Part shown: in pieces, positions 25,737 to 35,745 of the stretch
Layout: each line of letters opens with the position of its first letter
How positions within the stretch are numbered: the stretch's first letter is position 1
DNA from: Halobacteriales archaeon YIM A00010
GTDB taxonomy: Archaea; Halobacteriota; Halobacteria; Halobacteriales; Haloarculaceae
Assembly: GCA_025041175.1 (NCBI GenBank)
Contig: JAKCFJ010000002.1
Coordinates: forward strand, 1-64,000
Reading direction: 5' to 3'
Length of the DNA: 64,000 nucleotides
Notes under the pieces: generated by a model
The model's database searches: none
Seen by the model: the letters and a program-made list of their open reading frames with translations, nothing else
Told to the model about the DNA's origin: nothing
Position numbers and translations under genes: made by a program

Positions 25737-26399
25737 ATGCAATCGAGGTCGGAGACACGAGACAGAGCTGATCACGACGAAACGTTCGAACAAGCCATCA
25801 CAGCGCTCCGAACGCGGCGCTCGGGGCACAATTTCGCGCCCGACGCGGCGCTCGACGATGCGACCCTCGAATCGCTCATCGAGGACGCGACGCTTGCGCC
25901 ATCGTCGTACAACCTCCAGCCGTGGGAGTTCGTCGTCGTCCAAGACGAGGAGCGCCTCGATACGGTCGTCGAACTCGCGTTCGGTCAGGAGCACATCCGA
26001 GACGCCGGTACAGCCGTTCTGGTCGCCGGGCACACCACTCCCAAGACGGCCGATCGCGTGTTCGAGGAGTGGGTCGATGCCGGACGGATGGACGAAGAGT
26101 CGGCCGCCCAAACCAAAGAGCAGAGCGTCGGGATGTACGCCGACGACCGGATGGGCCGCGATTACGCGATCCGGAACGCCTCGCTCGCCGCCGAGAACCT
26201 CCTGCTGTCCGCGCACGCCCGCGGTCTCAGTGCGACGCCGATGATCGGCTTCGACGCCGAGGGGATCGCCGAGTTCCTCGAACTTCCCGAGGATACGGTT
26301 CCGGTCGTGTTGATCGCCGTCGGACCGAGCGGCGGCGAGGAACCCGATAGGCTCCCCCGCCGTGGCGTCGACGAAGTGCTCCACAGAGAGAGCTTCTGA
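25737..26399 (+). CDS. Nitroreductase family flavoprotein
   Basis: A 220-residue FMN-dependent NAD(P)H oxidoreductase-like protein. RTRRSGHNFAPDAALDDATLESLIEDATLAPSSYNLQPWEFVVVQD (residues about 20-70) is the FMN-binding start of the family, with the SSYNLQPW motif. AIRNASLAAENLLLSAHARGLSATPMIGFD (near 140-170) and VPVVLIAVG complete the fold. The partner oxidant is unknown; family members reduce quinones, nitro compounds or flavins. Monocistronic between two small membrane/secreted ORFs. Confidence 0.9.
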   Translation: MQSRSETRDRADHDETFEQAITALRTRRSGHNFAPDAALDDATLESLIEDATLAPSSYNLQPWEFVVVQDEERLDTVVELAFGQEHIRDAGTAVLVAGHTTPKTADRVFEEWVDAGRMDEESAAQTKEQSVGMYADDRMGRDYAIRNASLAAENLLLSAHARGLSATPMIGFDAEGIAEFLELPEDTVPVVLIAVGPSGGEEPDRLPRRGVDEVLHRESF

Positions 26400-26489
26400 A
26401 TCGTTTATTGGAAAAAATATACTCGAAGCTCTTAGAAACCGTTTGGCGGTACTAGAACACTTCGTACTAGTCAGTAAAATCAACAGTCC

Positions 26490-26633
26490 ATGGACCACGA
26501 ACAGACGCGGCGCAGCGTCCTCGCCGCGTTGCTCGTCGGCGCGGTGGGTATTGCAGGCACCCTCTCGGGAACCACCCTGATCGCCTCAACAGTTCGTAAT
26601 ACCAGGACTTCAGTTAATCGTACATTTATATAG
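26490..26633 (+). CDS. Tiny ORF resembling a Tat signal peptide
   Basis: Forty-seven codons: MDHEQTRRSVLAALLVGAVG… then a short polar tail ending at TAG 26631-26633. The start looks exactly like a Tat or membrane signal segment, but nothing follows it: the stop codon lies in the TATA box of the next gene. It may be a real micro-membrane protein or the remains of a truncated secreted protein. Confidence 0.4.
   Translation: MDHEQTRRSVLAALLVGAVGIAGTLSGTTLIASTVRNTRTSVNRTFI
26625..26633 (+). promoter_or_regulatory. TATA box of the second ABC transporter operon
   Basis: TTTATATAG is centred about 26 nt upstream of ATG 26655. This is the spacing for a leaderless haloarchaeal transcript and decides the start of the binding-protein gene, because ATG 26634 would fall inside the untranscribed promoter. 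Confidence 0.7.
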
Positions 26634-26654
26634 ATGCACTCCAAACGGGGGTGC

Positions 26655-28631
26655 ATGGCACGACATACCGGTCGGGGCAGTCGCCTTAGCCGACGGCATT
26701 TACTTCAAGGAATCGGAGCCGCAAGCGTGGTCGGGTTGGCTGGCTGTCTCGGGGGAGACGACGGCGGCGACGGCGGCGGCGGTGGCGACAGCACGAGCAA
26801 ACTGAACGAGCTGGAAGAACCGGATGTCGACTTCGCCGACCTGCAAGAAGGGGGTACCCTCCGGATCGGAACCACGGCGAACGTCGAATCGTTCGATCCG
26901 CCGTACAGCACAGACGCGCAGTCGACCCAAGCGCAGGTGTTGGTTTTCGAGCAGCTGGTCACGTCCGACCGGGAGGGGAACCTCTACCCGTGGCTCGCGA
27001 AGAGCTACGAGCAGCGCGAGGTCCAGGACATCGACCGGACCGCCTACGAGGAGTACATGACGACCGTCGGGACAGGCGAGGAGGGAGCGCTCGACACCGA
27101 CGCGCAGATCATCGTCCAACACCCGGATGACAATCCGGCCGAGAGCGACGAGGTCCGGGTGCTCACCCCCAGCGAAGCCGCCGACGCCATCGACGACGGC
27201 GTGTTCGGGATGCAGTTCCGGTACCAGCTCCGGGAGGGCATCGAGTTCCACGGCGGCGAGGAGCTAACCGCCGAGAACGTCGTTCGCACGGCCGAGCGCT
27301 ACGAGAACTCCGACGTTTCGGCCCAAACGTTCGACTCGCTGTTGCACGCCCGCGCGGTCGACGAGTACACGGTCGATCTGTTCGCGCAGGTCCCCGACGC
27401 CGAAGCAGAGCGGGAGCTGCCGGGGATGTACATCCACTCGACCGAGCAGGCCGGGCTGGAGGGCGGTGCGCTCGATCCCCGGCAGGGCAACGATCCGGTC
27501 GGAACCGGTCCGTACACCCTCGAAGCGTTCGAGGACGGGCAGTACTACGAGTTCTCGAAGTTCGGAAACTACTGGGTCGAGGGGAAGGGCGTCGACTCGA
27601 TCGACTGGTTCGATGGGCCGTCGGAGTTCCCGGACGGGCCGGTCATCGAGACGATCGAGGCCGAGATCATCGAGGACGACGCTAGCCGCTCGGCAGCGCT
27701 CCAGAACGATGAGATCGACGTCGCGTCCGGGCTGGAATCGAGCACGCTCGACGAGTACCACGACGACGAGGGCTACCGCATCGCCGCGATCGAGGCCGGT
27801 GCCTACGACTACCTCCAGTATCCCGTCAACGTCGAACCGTGGAACGACGAGCGGCTCCGGCAGGCCGTCAACCACCTCGTGCCCCGCGAGAACATCGTGA
27901 GCAACGTTCTCAACGGGTGGGCGCGGCCCGCGTGGACCTCGATCCCGAAGCTTGCCGAGAAGAACGGGACGGCCGACGTCGAGGCGCTCGAAGATGAGGT
28001 CCGACCGTACAACGAGTACGACACCGAACAGGCAAAAGAACTGCTCGATGAGGTCGGCGATGATCTCGGGCTCGACTACCCGCTGGAGATCCAGATCGAG
28101 GTCAACGCCAACGCCAACGACCGCGTCCAGATGATCGAGTTGATCGCCGAATCGATGGAACAGTCGGAGTACTTCGAGGTGTCGATCGAAACCTACGAGT
28201 GGAACGCATACACCAGGCGGGTGCTCAATCCCGACTACCAGGACAACGGCTTCATCGCTGCCATCGGACTGTCGGGAACGTTCAACCCCGAGAGCTTCTG
28301 TAACGCGCTCCACCACAGCGACAACGTTGGGCAGTGCTGTAATCTGAACGGCATCAACGATTCCGAACTCGATACGATGATGGACAACGCCCGGTACGAT
28401 ATCGAGGCGGTCGAGGACGAGACGGTTCGCGCCGAGCGCTACGACGAGATCTGGACGTATCTCGCGGAGAAACGCTACAGCTCCATCACCCACTTCAGCC
28501 TCACTGAGGCCGTGATGAACGCCGATGTCGCCGGGTTCAGGGCCGATCCGTTCACCGAGAGTCTCTACGATTTCGCGCTGTACGCTCCACAGGAGTCTCA
28601 AGCGATCTGGTTGGAGCGAGAGGACGGGTAA
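26655..28631 (+). CDS. ABC transporter family-5 substrate-binding lipoprotein
   Basis: A 658-residue extracellular binding protein of SBP family 5. Twin-arginine signal SRRHLLQGIGAASVVGLAGC with the lipobox Cys near residue 31, followed by a Gly/Asp-rich linker typical of haloarchaeal lipoproteins. Mature domain: GGTLRIGTTANVESFDPPYS, FRYQLREGIEFHGGEELTAENV, DPVGTGPYTLEAFEDGQYYEFSKFGNYW and RLRQAVNHLVPRENIV. ATG 26655 is chosen from the TATA spacing. First gene of a B-C-D-F operon. Ligand probably peptide, but not determinable. Confidence 0.93.
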   Translation: MARHTGRGSRLSRRHLLQGIGAASVVGLAGCLGGDDGGDGGGGGDSTSKLNELEEPDVDFADLQEGGTLRIGTTANVESFDPPYSTDAQSTQAQVLVFEQLVTSDREGNLYPWLAKSYEQREVQDIDRTAYEEYMTTVGTGEEGALDTDAQIIVQHPDDNPAESDEVRVLTPSEAADAIDDGVFGMQFRYQLREGIEFHGGEELTAENVVRTAERYENSDVSAQTFDSLLHARAVDEYTVDLFAQVPDAEAERELPGMYIHSTEQAGLEGGALDPRQGNDPVGTGPYTLEAFEDGQYYEFSKFGNYWVEGKGVDSIDWFDGPSEFPDGPVIETIEAEIIEDDASRSAALQNDEIDVASGLESSTLDEYHDDEGYRIAAIEAGAYDYLQYPVNVEPWNDERLRQAVNHLVPRENIVSNVLNGWARPAWTSIPKLAEKNGTADVEALEDEVRPYNEYDTEQAKELLDEVGDDLGLDYPLEIQIEVNANANDRVQMIELIAESMEQSEYFEVSIETYEWNAYTRRVLNPDYQDNGFIAAIGLSGTFNPESFCNALHHSDNVGQCCNLNGINDSELDTMMDNARYDIEAVEDETVRAERYDEIWTYLAEKRYSSITHFSLTEAVMNADVAGFRADPFTESLYDFALYAPQESQAIWLEREDG

Positions 28632-28707
28632 CCCAGTGGCCTGCGGTCGGCTCGAACCAGTGCGTTTATAATGATCGAACAAACACACAGGTGAGTAACA
28701 AAGAAGC

Positions 28708-29664
28708 ATGAGTCTCAGACGTTTCATACTGAATCGCATTCTCTCGATTATCCCGATACTGTTCGGCGTCTCGGTGATCACGTTCGGGCTGTTTCACCTC
28801 ACGCCGGGCGATCCCATCAGCCAGATGGTCGCTCTGAACCCGGACATTTCGGCGGCGGAAGAAGCCCGGATTCGGGCACAGTACGGACTCGGAGGCCCGG
28901 TCTACCAGCAGTACATGACGTGGATGGGCAACATCCTGACCGGCGACTTCGGGACAGTGATCAAGAACAACCGCGAGGTCTCGGCGGTCGTTATGTCCCG
29001 GCTGCCCGAGACGATCGTGCTCGGCCTGTTCGGGTGGGCGTTCGGTCTCATCGTTGCGATCCCGACGGGGATCTACGCAGCGGTGAACAAAGACCAGCTG
29101 GGCGACACCGTGAGCCGTTTCATCGCGCTGTCTGGCATTTCGATCCCGAACTTCTGGCTGGGTCTCATGCTCATCCTGGTCGGGGCGCTCTGGACGGGCA
29201 TCTGGCCCGTGCTCGCACCCTCGCGGCTGCCGCTGTGGCATCCCAAGATGCTAAAATACCTGATCTTACCCGGGTTGACGATCGGCACCGCGTCGGCAGC
29301 GTCGATCATGCGCGTCATGCGAACCTCGATGGCAGAAGAGATGAACAAGGAGTACGTGACCGCCGCGCGGGCCAAGGGGCTGCCCGAACGGCAGGTGGTG
29401 CTCAAACACGTCCTGCGGAACTCGCTGATCTCGGTAGTAACGCTCGCGGCGACGCTGACAGCGAGCATCGTTGCGGGCTCGGTCGTCGTGGAAACCGTGT
29501 TCAACTGGCCGGGGCTGGGCAAGGAGTTCATCGACGCGATCAATGCCCGAGAGGTCAACCTCCTGATGGCGATCACCCTGTTTACGGGCGTGTTCATCAT
29601 CCTGGCGAACCTGCTTGCGGACATCCTGTATGCGGTGTTGGATCCGCGGATCAGATACGATTAA
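28708..29664 (+). CDS. ABC transporter permease, DppB type
   Basis: A 318-residue permease starting MSLRRFILNRILSIIPILFGVSVITFGLFHLTPGDP, the family's first-helix signature. The EAA loop is EYVTAARAKGLPERQVVLKHVLRNSLI near residues 213-240, and it ends DILYAVLDPRIRYD. It lies 76 bp after the binding-protein gene and 4 bp before the next permease gene, so it is part of one operon. Confidence 0.93.
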   Translation: MSLRRFILNRILSIIPILFGVSVITFGLFHLTPGDPISQMVALNPDISAAEEARIRAQYGLGGPVYQQYMTWMGNILTGDFGTVIKNNREVSAVVMSRLPETIVLGLFGWAFGLIVAIPTGIYAAVNKDQLGDTVSRFIALSGISIPNFWLGLMLILVGALWTGIWPVLAPSRLPLWHPKMLKYLILPGLTIGTASAASIMRVMRTSMAEEMNKEYVTAARAKGLPERQVVLKHVLRNSLISVVTLAATLTASIVAGSVVVETVFNWPGLGKEFIDAINAREVNLLMAITLFTGVFIILANLLADILYAVLDPRIRYD

Positions 29665-29668
29665 CATC

Positions 29669-30703
29669 ATGTCTACGGAACGAGGCCGAATTCGGATCAC
29701 CGGGTTCGATGCGGACCGCGTCGAGTCGCGCGATCCGTTGTCGGACTGGGCGGAGCACAGCGCGGTAGAGACACAGAGCCGGTGGCGTCGCGGCTGGGAG
29801 CGGTTCAAGCGCAACCGCTCGGCGATGGTGGGCGTGGCGGTCGTTCTCGTGCTGTCGATCGCCGCGCTCCTCGCCCGGCCGATCACCGTGGCCGGGTTCC
29901 CGATCCAGCCGCTCGCGCTCGCGCCACACGAGCCGTCGACGATCCTGTACCTGCAGGATCCCTCCGTTGGGGTGTACGATCCGCCGTCGCTGTCCCACCC
30001 CATGGGAATCGACGGTTCTGGGCGGGATCTGTTCTCGCGGATCCTGTACGGCGGTCGGTACAGCCTCTCGATCGGGTTCGTCGTCGTCGCACTCACCGCG
30101 AGCTTCGGGACCGTGTACGGAGCCGTCTCGGGCTACTACGGTGGCTGGGTCGACGAGATCATGATGCGGATCGTCGATACGATCTACGCGTTTCCGGGGC
30201 TGGTGTTGGCCCTGATCATCGTCACCATCCTCGGCGGGGGCTACTGGCAGCTCGTGCTCGCGTTCTCCCTCTTCGGGTGGGCGAGCTACGGCCGCCTCGT
30301 CCGCGGGGAGGTGCTGTCGATCAAGGAAAACGAGTATGTGATGGCGGCGAAGGCCCTCGGTGCGCGCGACTGGTCGGTGATCCTCAAACACATCATCCCG
30401 AACGCGATCCCGCCGCTGCTCGTGGTCGCCTCGCTCAACATCGGCACTGTCGTCATCGGCGTTGCGGCGCTTGGGTTCCTCGGACTCGGTATGCCGCCGG
30501 GCACCGCCGAGTGGGGAACGATGCTGGATGCGACCCGTGAAACCCTCATTCCGGGTCCCGAGGGGCGGATTCCGTGGTGGGCAACGGTGTATCCGGGGCT
30601 AGCGATCTTCCTGTTCGTGATGGCGATGAACATGATCGGTGACGGCATCAACGACGCGCTCGACGCCCAGGCGACGGGGATGGACGACCAGGGGGGTGCC
30701 TGA
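29669..30703 (+). CDS. ABC transporter permease, DppC type
   Basis: A 344-residue permease from ATG 29669 (MSTERGRIRITGFDADRVESRDPLSDW). The amphipathic stretch RRGWERFKRNRSAMVGVAVVLVLSIAALLA leads into the first helix. HPMGIDGSGRDLFSRILYGGRYSLSIGF is the conserved DppC segment, and the EAA loop EYVMAAKALGARDWSVILKHIIPN follows near residues 220-245. The stop TGA overlaps the ATG of the ATPase gene at 30703. Confidence 0.93.
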   Translation: MSTERGRIRITGFDADRVESRDPLSDWAEHSAVETQSRWRRGWERFKRNRSAMVGVAVVLVLSIAALLARPITVAGFPIQPLALAPHEPSTILYLQDPSVGVYDPPSLSHPMGIDGSGRDLFSRILYGGRYSLSIGFVVVALTASFGTVYGAVSGYYGGWVDEIMMRIVDTIYAFPGLVLALIIVTILGGGYWQLVLAFSLFGWASYGRLVRGEVLSIKENEYVMAAKALGARDWSVILKHIIPNAIPPLLVVASLNIGTVVIGVAALGFLGLGMPPGTAEWGTMLDATRETLIPGPEGRIPWWATVYPGLAIFLFVMAMNMIGDGINDALDAQATGMDDQGGA

Positions 30704-31764
30704 TGGCGCTGCTCGAAGTCGAGGATCTCACCGTCGAGTTCTACACCCAAGAGGGCGTCGTCACCGCCGCTGACGGACTCAGCTACCGTATCGAGAGCGG
30801 AGAGACGTTCGGTGTCGTCGGCGAGAGCGGCGCCGGAAAGAGCGTGACCGCCCTGTCGCTGATGCGGCTCATCGAGAGCCCGGGGCGGATCACGAGCGGC
30901 GAGATCCGATTTAAGGGACAAGACATTCTCGGAATGACCGAGCAGGAGGTCCGGTCGATCCGGGGCAACGAGATCGCAATGGTGTTTCAGGACGCCCAGA
31001 CCGCGCTCAACCCCGTCTACTCCGTCGGCGAGCAGATCGCAGAAGCGATGCGCCACCATCTCGGGTACGACGACCGGGAGGCCAAAGAGCGGACGATCCA
31101 GCTGCTCGATACGGTGAACATCCCGGAAGCCGAGTCGCGGTACTCCGATTATCCCCACGAGTTCTCCGGCGGGATGCAACAACGCGCGGTGATTGCGATG
31201 GCGCTGTCGTGTGATCCGGACCTGCTCATCTGTGACGAGCCGACGACCGCGCTCGACGTGACCATCGAGGCCCAGATCCTGGCCGAGATCGAGGAGTTGG
31301 CCGAGGAGTTCGACACCGCGGTCCAGCTGATCACCCACGACCTGGGCGTCATCGCGGAGGTTTGTGACCGAGTAATGGTGATGTACGCGGGCAAGCCCGT
31401 CGAGAAAGCGCCCGTCGAGGAGCTGTACTACGACCCGAAACACCCCTACACCGTCGGGCTGATGAGTTCGATCCCGCGGGTGGGCGACGACCGCGATCGT
31501 CTCCAGACGATCCCGGGAACGATGCCGGATCTCGTGGAACTCCCGACCGGCTGTAGCTTCCACCCCCGGTGTCCGTTCGCCGAAGAGGTCTGTACCCGCA
31601 AGCAGCCGTCGCTGATCGACGCCGACCGGGATGGGACCCTGGACGCCGATCACGTCGCGGCGTGTCTCGAATACACGGGGGATCTCACGGAGGGACTCGA
31701 TTACGAAGTCGTCGTCGAGGGATCGGATGAGGAACGCGTGGTCGAGGAGGATCAGAATGTCTGA
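30703..31764 (+). CDS. ABC transporter ATP-binding protein, DppD type
   Basis: A 353-residue ATPase. Walker A GESGAGKS near residues 40-47, signature EFSGGMQQR near 151-159, Walker B LLICDEPTTALD near 172-183, H-loop ITHDLGV. The family-specific C-terminus has PTGCSFHPRCPFAEEVC. It overlaps the next gene by 8 bp. Confidence 0.94.
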   Translation: MALLEVEDLTVEFYTQEGVVTAADGLSYRIESGETFGVVGESGAGKSVTALSLMRLIESPGRITSGEIRFKGQDILGMTEQEVRSIRGNEIAMVFQDAQTALNPVYSVGEQIAEAMRHHLGYDDREAKERTIQLLDTVNIPEAESRYSDYPHEFSGGMQQRAVIAMALSCDPDLLICDEPTTALDVTIEAQILAEIEELAEEFDTAVQLITHDLGVIAEVCDRVMVMYAGKPVEKAPVEELYYDPKHPYTVGLMSSIPRVGDDRDRLQTIPGTMPDLVELPTGCSFHPRCPFAEEVCTRKQPSLIDADRDGTLDADHVAACLEYTGDLTEGLDYEVVVEGSDEERVVEEDQNV

Positions 31765-33088
31765 GCGAACCGAGGAGTCGATTCTGCGAGTCGAGGGGCT
31801 GAAGAAGTACTACGACACCTCCAGTGGGTTCATCGACAGTCTGCTCGGGCGCGGCCGGTCGGTGAAGGCGGTCGACGACGTGGATCTCGAGCTGCGCGAG
31901 GGCGAAACCCTCGGCGTCGTCGGCGAGAGCGGCTGTGGGAAGACAACCCTCGGCCGATCGATCCTCCGGCTGATCAAGCCGACCGACGGGACGGTGTACT
32001 ACCGCGACGAGGAGCTGACGGCGGTCTCGAACGTGCGCCTCCGACGCCTTAAAAAAGATCTGCAGTACATCTTTCAGGACCCGTTTGCGAGCCTGAACCC
32101 TCGGCTGACGGTGGGCGACATCATCGGCGAGCCGCTCGATGTCCACGATCTCGCCGATGGCGAGGAGCGAACCGAACGGATCGGCGAGCTGCTCGAAACC
32201 GTCGGATTGAACGCGAGCCACACGCGGCGCTACCCCCACGAGTTCTCCGGTGGACAACGCCAGCGCATCGGAATCGCCCGCGCGCTGGCGGTCGATCCGG
32301 AGGTCATCGTTTGTGACGAGCCGGTGAGCGCGCTCGACGTGAGCGTGCAGGCACAGATCCTCAACCTCCTGGAGGACCTCCAGGACGAGTTCGGGCTGTC
32401 GTACATCTTCATCGCGCACGACCTGAGCGTCGTCGAGCACATCTCTGATCGCGTTGCGGTGATGTACCTCGGTGAGATCGCGGAGGTCGGAACGACCGAG
32501 GAGGTGTTCTCACCGCCACACCATCCCTACACGGAGGCGTTGCTCTCTGCGATCCCCGAACCCGACCCGCTCTGGGAGGACGAACAGATCACCCTCCCGG
32601 GCACCGTCCCGTCTCCGATCGATCCGCCGTCGGGCTGCCGGTTCCACACGCGGTGTCCACGGATCATTCAACCGGACGACTACGAACTCACCCAAGCGGA
32701 GTGGCGCTCGATCGTGGATCTCAAGCTGCAGACCGGAGACGCCGAAAGCGTCGGGTCGCTCGCCACCACGGAAGAGGAGTCGGTTGAGCTGTCGAGCCTC
32801 ACGAGGGACCGGCTGGACGAGCTGATCCGCTCGGAGTACTCGCTGCCGCGCCGGGTGAGCGACGAACAGGCCGAGGAGGTCCTCTCGTCGGCGATCGATC
32901 GCCTCCACGCCGGGGAGATCGCCGACGCGAACGAACGGCTCGACTCGGCGTTCGTCTCGCCCTGTGAACGCCGTCCTCCCGATCAGTACCGGACCGGCGA
33001 CGCGCACCGAATCGCTTGCTTCCTGTACGAGGAGGAGAACGACGAGCACGACTCGGCCGGTCGTGCCGACGCTGTTGTCGAGGATTAA
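31757..33088 (+). CDS. ABC transporter ATP-binding protein, DppF type with long C-terminal extension
   Basis: A 443-residue ATPase from ATG 31757 ([24 protein letters not shown]), overlapping the DppD gene by 8 bp. Walker A GESGCGKT near residues 55-62, signature EFSGGQRQR near 160-168, Walker [13 protein letters not shown]. After the family motif [13 protein letters not shown] there are about 145 further residues, including an acidic helical segment and two Cys ([15 protein letters not shown]). This extension is much longer than in bacterial DppF and seems to be a haloarchaeal variant. Confidence 0.92.
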   Translation: MSERTEESILRVEGLKKYYDTSSGFIDSLLGRGRSVKAVDDVDLELREGETLGVVGESGCGKTTLGRSILRLIKPTDGTVYYRDEELTAVSNVRLRRLKKDLQYIFQDPFASLNPRLTVGDIIGEPLDVHDLADGEERTERIGELLETVGLNASHTRRYPHEFSGGQRQRIGIARALAVDPEVIVCDEPVSALDVSVQAQILNLLEDLQDEFGLSYIFIAHDLSVVEHISDRVAVMYLGEIAEVGTTEEVFSPPHHPYTEALLSAIPEPDPLWEDEQITLPGTVPSPIDPPSGCRFHTRCPRIIQPDDYELTQAEWRSIVDLKLQTGDAESVGSLATTEEESVELSSLTRDRLDELIRSEYSLPRRVSDEQAEEVLSSAIDRLHAGEIADANERLDSAFVSPCERRPPDQYRTGDAHRIACFLYEEENDEHDSAGRADAVVED

Positions 33089-33129
33089 CGCTCCGAACGT
33101 TTTAGTCCGCACAGCGCCAGAAGCGGATA

Positions 33130-33675
33130 ATGCGCCGGATCTACGAGTCCGAGGCCCTCACTCGGGACGACGAGGAGCAGTTCACACCGAGCCAGCGACG
33201 CTCGGAGACGCCGCTCCAAGCAATGCGGTCGGTGAACGCGACGGCACTGAGCCGGCGGCTCCTCCCCGGCTGGCTCCGTCGCCGGGCCATTTCTGTCGAT
33301 GTGTCGGTTCCCTGCGAGGCGTTCCCGCTCGGCGCGACGGTGCCGTTTCGGGTCACGATGGCCAACGCGATGCCGTTCCCGGTCGCGTTCCGGACGCGCT
33401 CGCCGATCCTGTGGGCGTGGGAGGTCGACGGCAAGACCGAGGCCACACGCGTTCCGCGCGACCCGCCGAACGAGCCTGGGGAGTTCCGGTTCGGTCGTGG
33501 GGAACGAAAGCGATTCGAGAAGCGGTGGGAACAGCTGTTTCGCGTCTCGGAGTCCGAATGGGAACCCGTTGTGCCGGGCGAGTACACGATCGGCGCACGC
33601 ATCAACGTCGACGGTGCCGTCAAGAAGGGACTCTACGACGAGACGACAGTGCAGATCCTTCCAGAGCGCGAGTGA
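33130..33675 (+). CDS. Hypothetical protein with a beta-rich C-terminal domain
   Basis: A 181-residue protein. The N-terminal 55 residues are charged (MRRIYESEALTRDDEEQF). The rest looks like an immunoglobulin-like beta domain: VSVPCEAFPLGATVPFRVTMANAMPFPVAFRTRSPILWAWEVDG … ERKRFEKRWEQLFR … PGEYTIGARINVDG. That layout resembles BsuPI-type intracellular protease-inhibitor domains, but I cannot confirm it. It lies just after the ABC operon and convergent with the acyl-CoA ligase gene, 12 bp apart. Confidence 0.75.
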   Translation: MRRIYESEALTRDDEEQFTPSQRRSETPLQAMRSVNATALSRRLLPGWLRRRAISVDVSVPCEAFPLGATVPFRVTMANAMPFPVAFRTRSPILWAWEVDGKTEATRVPRDPPNEPGEFRFGRGERKRFEKRWEQLFRVSESEWEPVVPGEYTIGARINVDGAVKKGLYDETTVQILPERE

Positions 33676-33687
33676 ACGAACGGAGGG

Positions 33688-35661
33688 CTACCTCTCCGAG
33701 TATATGTTGTCGATCCGTTCGGCGTAGCGTTGCAGGATGTTGCGGCGTTTTTTCTTCAGTGAGGGCGTGAGCAGGTCGTTTTTCGGCGTCCACCGCTCGG
33801 GAACGAGTTCGAACAGCTTGATGCGTTCTTCGGGCTGGAACCGCTGGTTGATCTCGTCGACTTCTTCGACAATCCACTGCTGGACCCGATTGTCGTGACA
33901 CAACTCTTCCCGACGGTCGGGCAGCTGGATCTGCTCTCGTTGGGCCCAGCTCCGGAGTCCCTCGAAGTTGGGAACGATGAGCGCGCTGACGAACTTCTCG
34001 TCGTCACCGATGACCATGATCTGCTCGATGCGGTCGCTGGTGGCAAAAGCGTTCTCGATCGGCACGGGAGCGACGTTCTTCCCCGTCGAGAGGACCAGGA
34101 TCTGTTTGAGGCGGTCGTGGAAGACGAGATACCCCTCGTCGGTCAGTTCCACGATGTCGCCGGTGCGAAACCACCCGTCCTCGGTGAAGGCGGCTTCCGT
34201 GGCGTGTGGATCCTTCCAATACCCATCGGTAACGTTCGGTCCCCGGACGAGCAGCTCCCCGATCTCCCCCGACGTGCGCCGCTTCTGGGTCTCCCCGACC
34301 TGTGATCTGTCGAGCGACGCCTCCACGCCGACGAGCGGCAGCCCGAGCGTCCCGGGTCTGGGCTCCTCGATCGGGTTGACGCTCACGACGGGTGCAGCCT
34401 CCGTGAGACCGTACCCCTCGTATATCGTTAGCCCCATCCCGTCGAACAGTTCGGCGAGATCCATTGAGAGGCTTCCGCCACCGCTGATGAACCCCTCGAC
34501 GTTGCCGCCCAACTCCTCGTGGACAGTACTGTACACCAGCCGATCCGCGAGCGCGTGTTTGAAACGGTGAAACACGCCGTGCTCGGTGCGACGGGAATGT
34601 TCCCTGGCGACGCCGAGCGCCCAGTTGAAGACGCGTTCTTTGATTCTCGATCCGCTGGCCTGCTCGTGCATGGAGTCGTAGATGCGCTCGTACACCCGCG
34701 GGACGCTCGTCATCCCGTCCGGCTCGACTTTCTCTAAGTCCTCTCCCACCGTATCCGGGGACTCGGCGTAGGCGACAGTGCCTCCCGACGCGAACAGGAA
34801 GAAGTGCCCCGTGGTGCGCTCGAAGACGTGCGCGAGCGGGAGAAACGAAAGTGTGTCGGTCGCCTCATTGATGACAAACGTCTCTGGAGACTTGTCCGGT
34901 CGTGGTCCGAGCCGCTTTCGAATGTCGTTGATGTTCGCTCGGAAATTTCGGTGAGTGAGCGCGACGCCCTTCGGTTGCCCTGTCGTTCCGGAGGTGTAGA
35001 TGATGCTCGCAAGATCGTCCACCGACCGGGAGCTGAGCCACGTTTCGAGCTGCAAGGGCCACGAAATCCGCTCACCGCGCCGATACAGCTCACCGAGCGT
35101 GATGACATCATCGCGTTTTGTCTCGCGAGAGAGTTCGTCCATAACGACGATGAACCGGAGATCGAGTTTGTCCTCGACCGCGAGCACGCGGTCTAACAGC
35201 TCCTCGTTTTCCACAACGACGCCGACCGCACTGGAGTCCGAGAGAAGAAACCGCGCCTGTTCGGGCGAGGACTCGGCGTAGACGGTCGTGACGACCGCTC
35301 CGGCGACCAATAACGCGAAATCGACCTGCGCCCACTCCATACGCGTGTCGGCGAAGACAGCGATCCGCTCACCCGGCTCGATGCCGAGATCACGAACGCC
35401 CGCCGCGAGGGTGTGGACGACCCGTTGCATCTCGCTGTAGGTGAGCGTCTCGTACCGCCCGGCGGATGCCGGATCGATCACCCCCGCAGAAACGAGGGAA
35501 CGGTTGTACACCCCGCCCTTGTACCGCTGGGCTGGATGCTCGCGGTTGCGGCTGACGCTTGCCTCGAACAACCGTCCCATCGTTGCCATCCCGGTGACAT
35601 CGTCCTCGTATTCCTGTTCGGCCTCTCCCCACCCGGCAGTCGGTTCTGCTCGACCGCTCAT
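33688..35661 (-). CDS. Long-chain fatty acid-CoA ligase (AMP-forming)
   Basis: A 657-residue adenylating enzyme of the FadD15-like long-chain acyl-CoA synthetase group. The P-loop IIYTSGTTGQPKGVALTH is near residues 218-235. LPLAHVFERT and YGLTEAAPVVS are typical, followed by WFRTGDIVELTDEGYLVFHDRLKQILVLSTGKNVAP and a late Lys motif TPKNDLLTPSLKKKRRNI. It activates fatty acids for degradation or lipid remodelling. Single gene, convergent with the hypothetical gene at 33130. Confidence 0.93.
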   Translation of the reverse strand: MSGRAEPTAGWGEAEQEYEDDVTGMATMGRLFEASVSRNREHPAQRYKGGVYNRSLVSAGVIDPASAGRYETLTYSEMQRVVHTLAAGVRDLGIEPGERIAVFADTRMEWAQVDFALLVAGAVVTTVYAESSPEQARFLLSDSSAVGVVVENEELLDRVLAVEDKLDLRFIVVMDELSRETKRDDVITLGELYRRGERISWPLQLETWLSSRSVDDLASIIYTSGTTGQPKGVALTHRNFRANINDIRKRLGPRPDKSPETFVINEATDTLSFLPLAHVFERTTGHFFLFASGGTVAYAESPDTVGEDLEKVEPDGMTSVPRVYERIYDSMHEQASGSRIKERVFNWALGVAREHSRRTEHGVFHRFKHALADRLVYSTVHEELGGNVEGFISGGGSLSMDLAELFDGMGLTIYEGYGLTEAAPVVSVNPIEEPRPGTLGLPLVGVEASLDRSQVGETQKRRTSGEIGELLVRGPNVTDGYWKDPHATEAAFTEDGWFRTGDIVELTDEGYLVFHDRLKQILVLSTGKNVAPVPIENAFATSDRIEQIMVIGDDEKFVSALIVPNFEGLRSWAQREQIQLPDRREELCHDNRVQQWIVEEVDEINQRFQPEERIKLFELVPERWTPKNDLLTPSLKKKRRNILQRYAERIDNIYSER

Positions 35662-35745
35662 TCTTGCTAGCGTGTGTGTCTCACAGGAGATAACCGTTTA
35701 GCCAATATGGATATATTGCTGTCAAATAATGGGGAAAATGAAGCG

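Noticed and set aside
27264-28781. 505-codon minus-strand frame
   Set aside because: Antisense to the second binding-protein gene; no domain.
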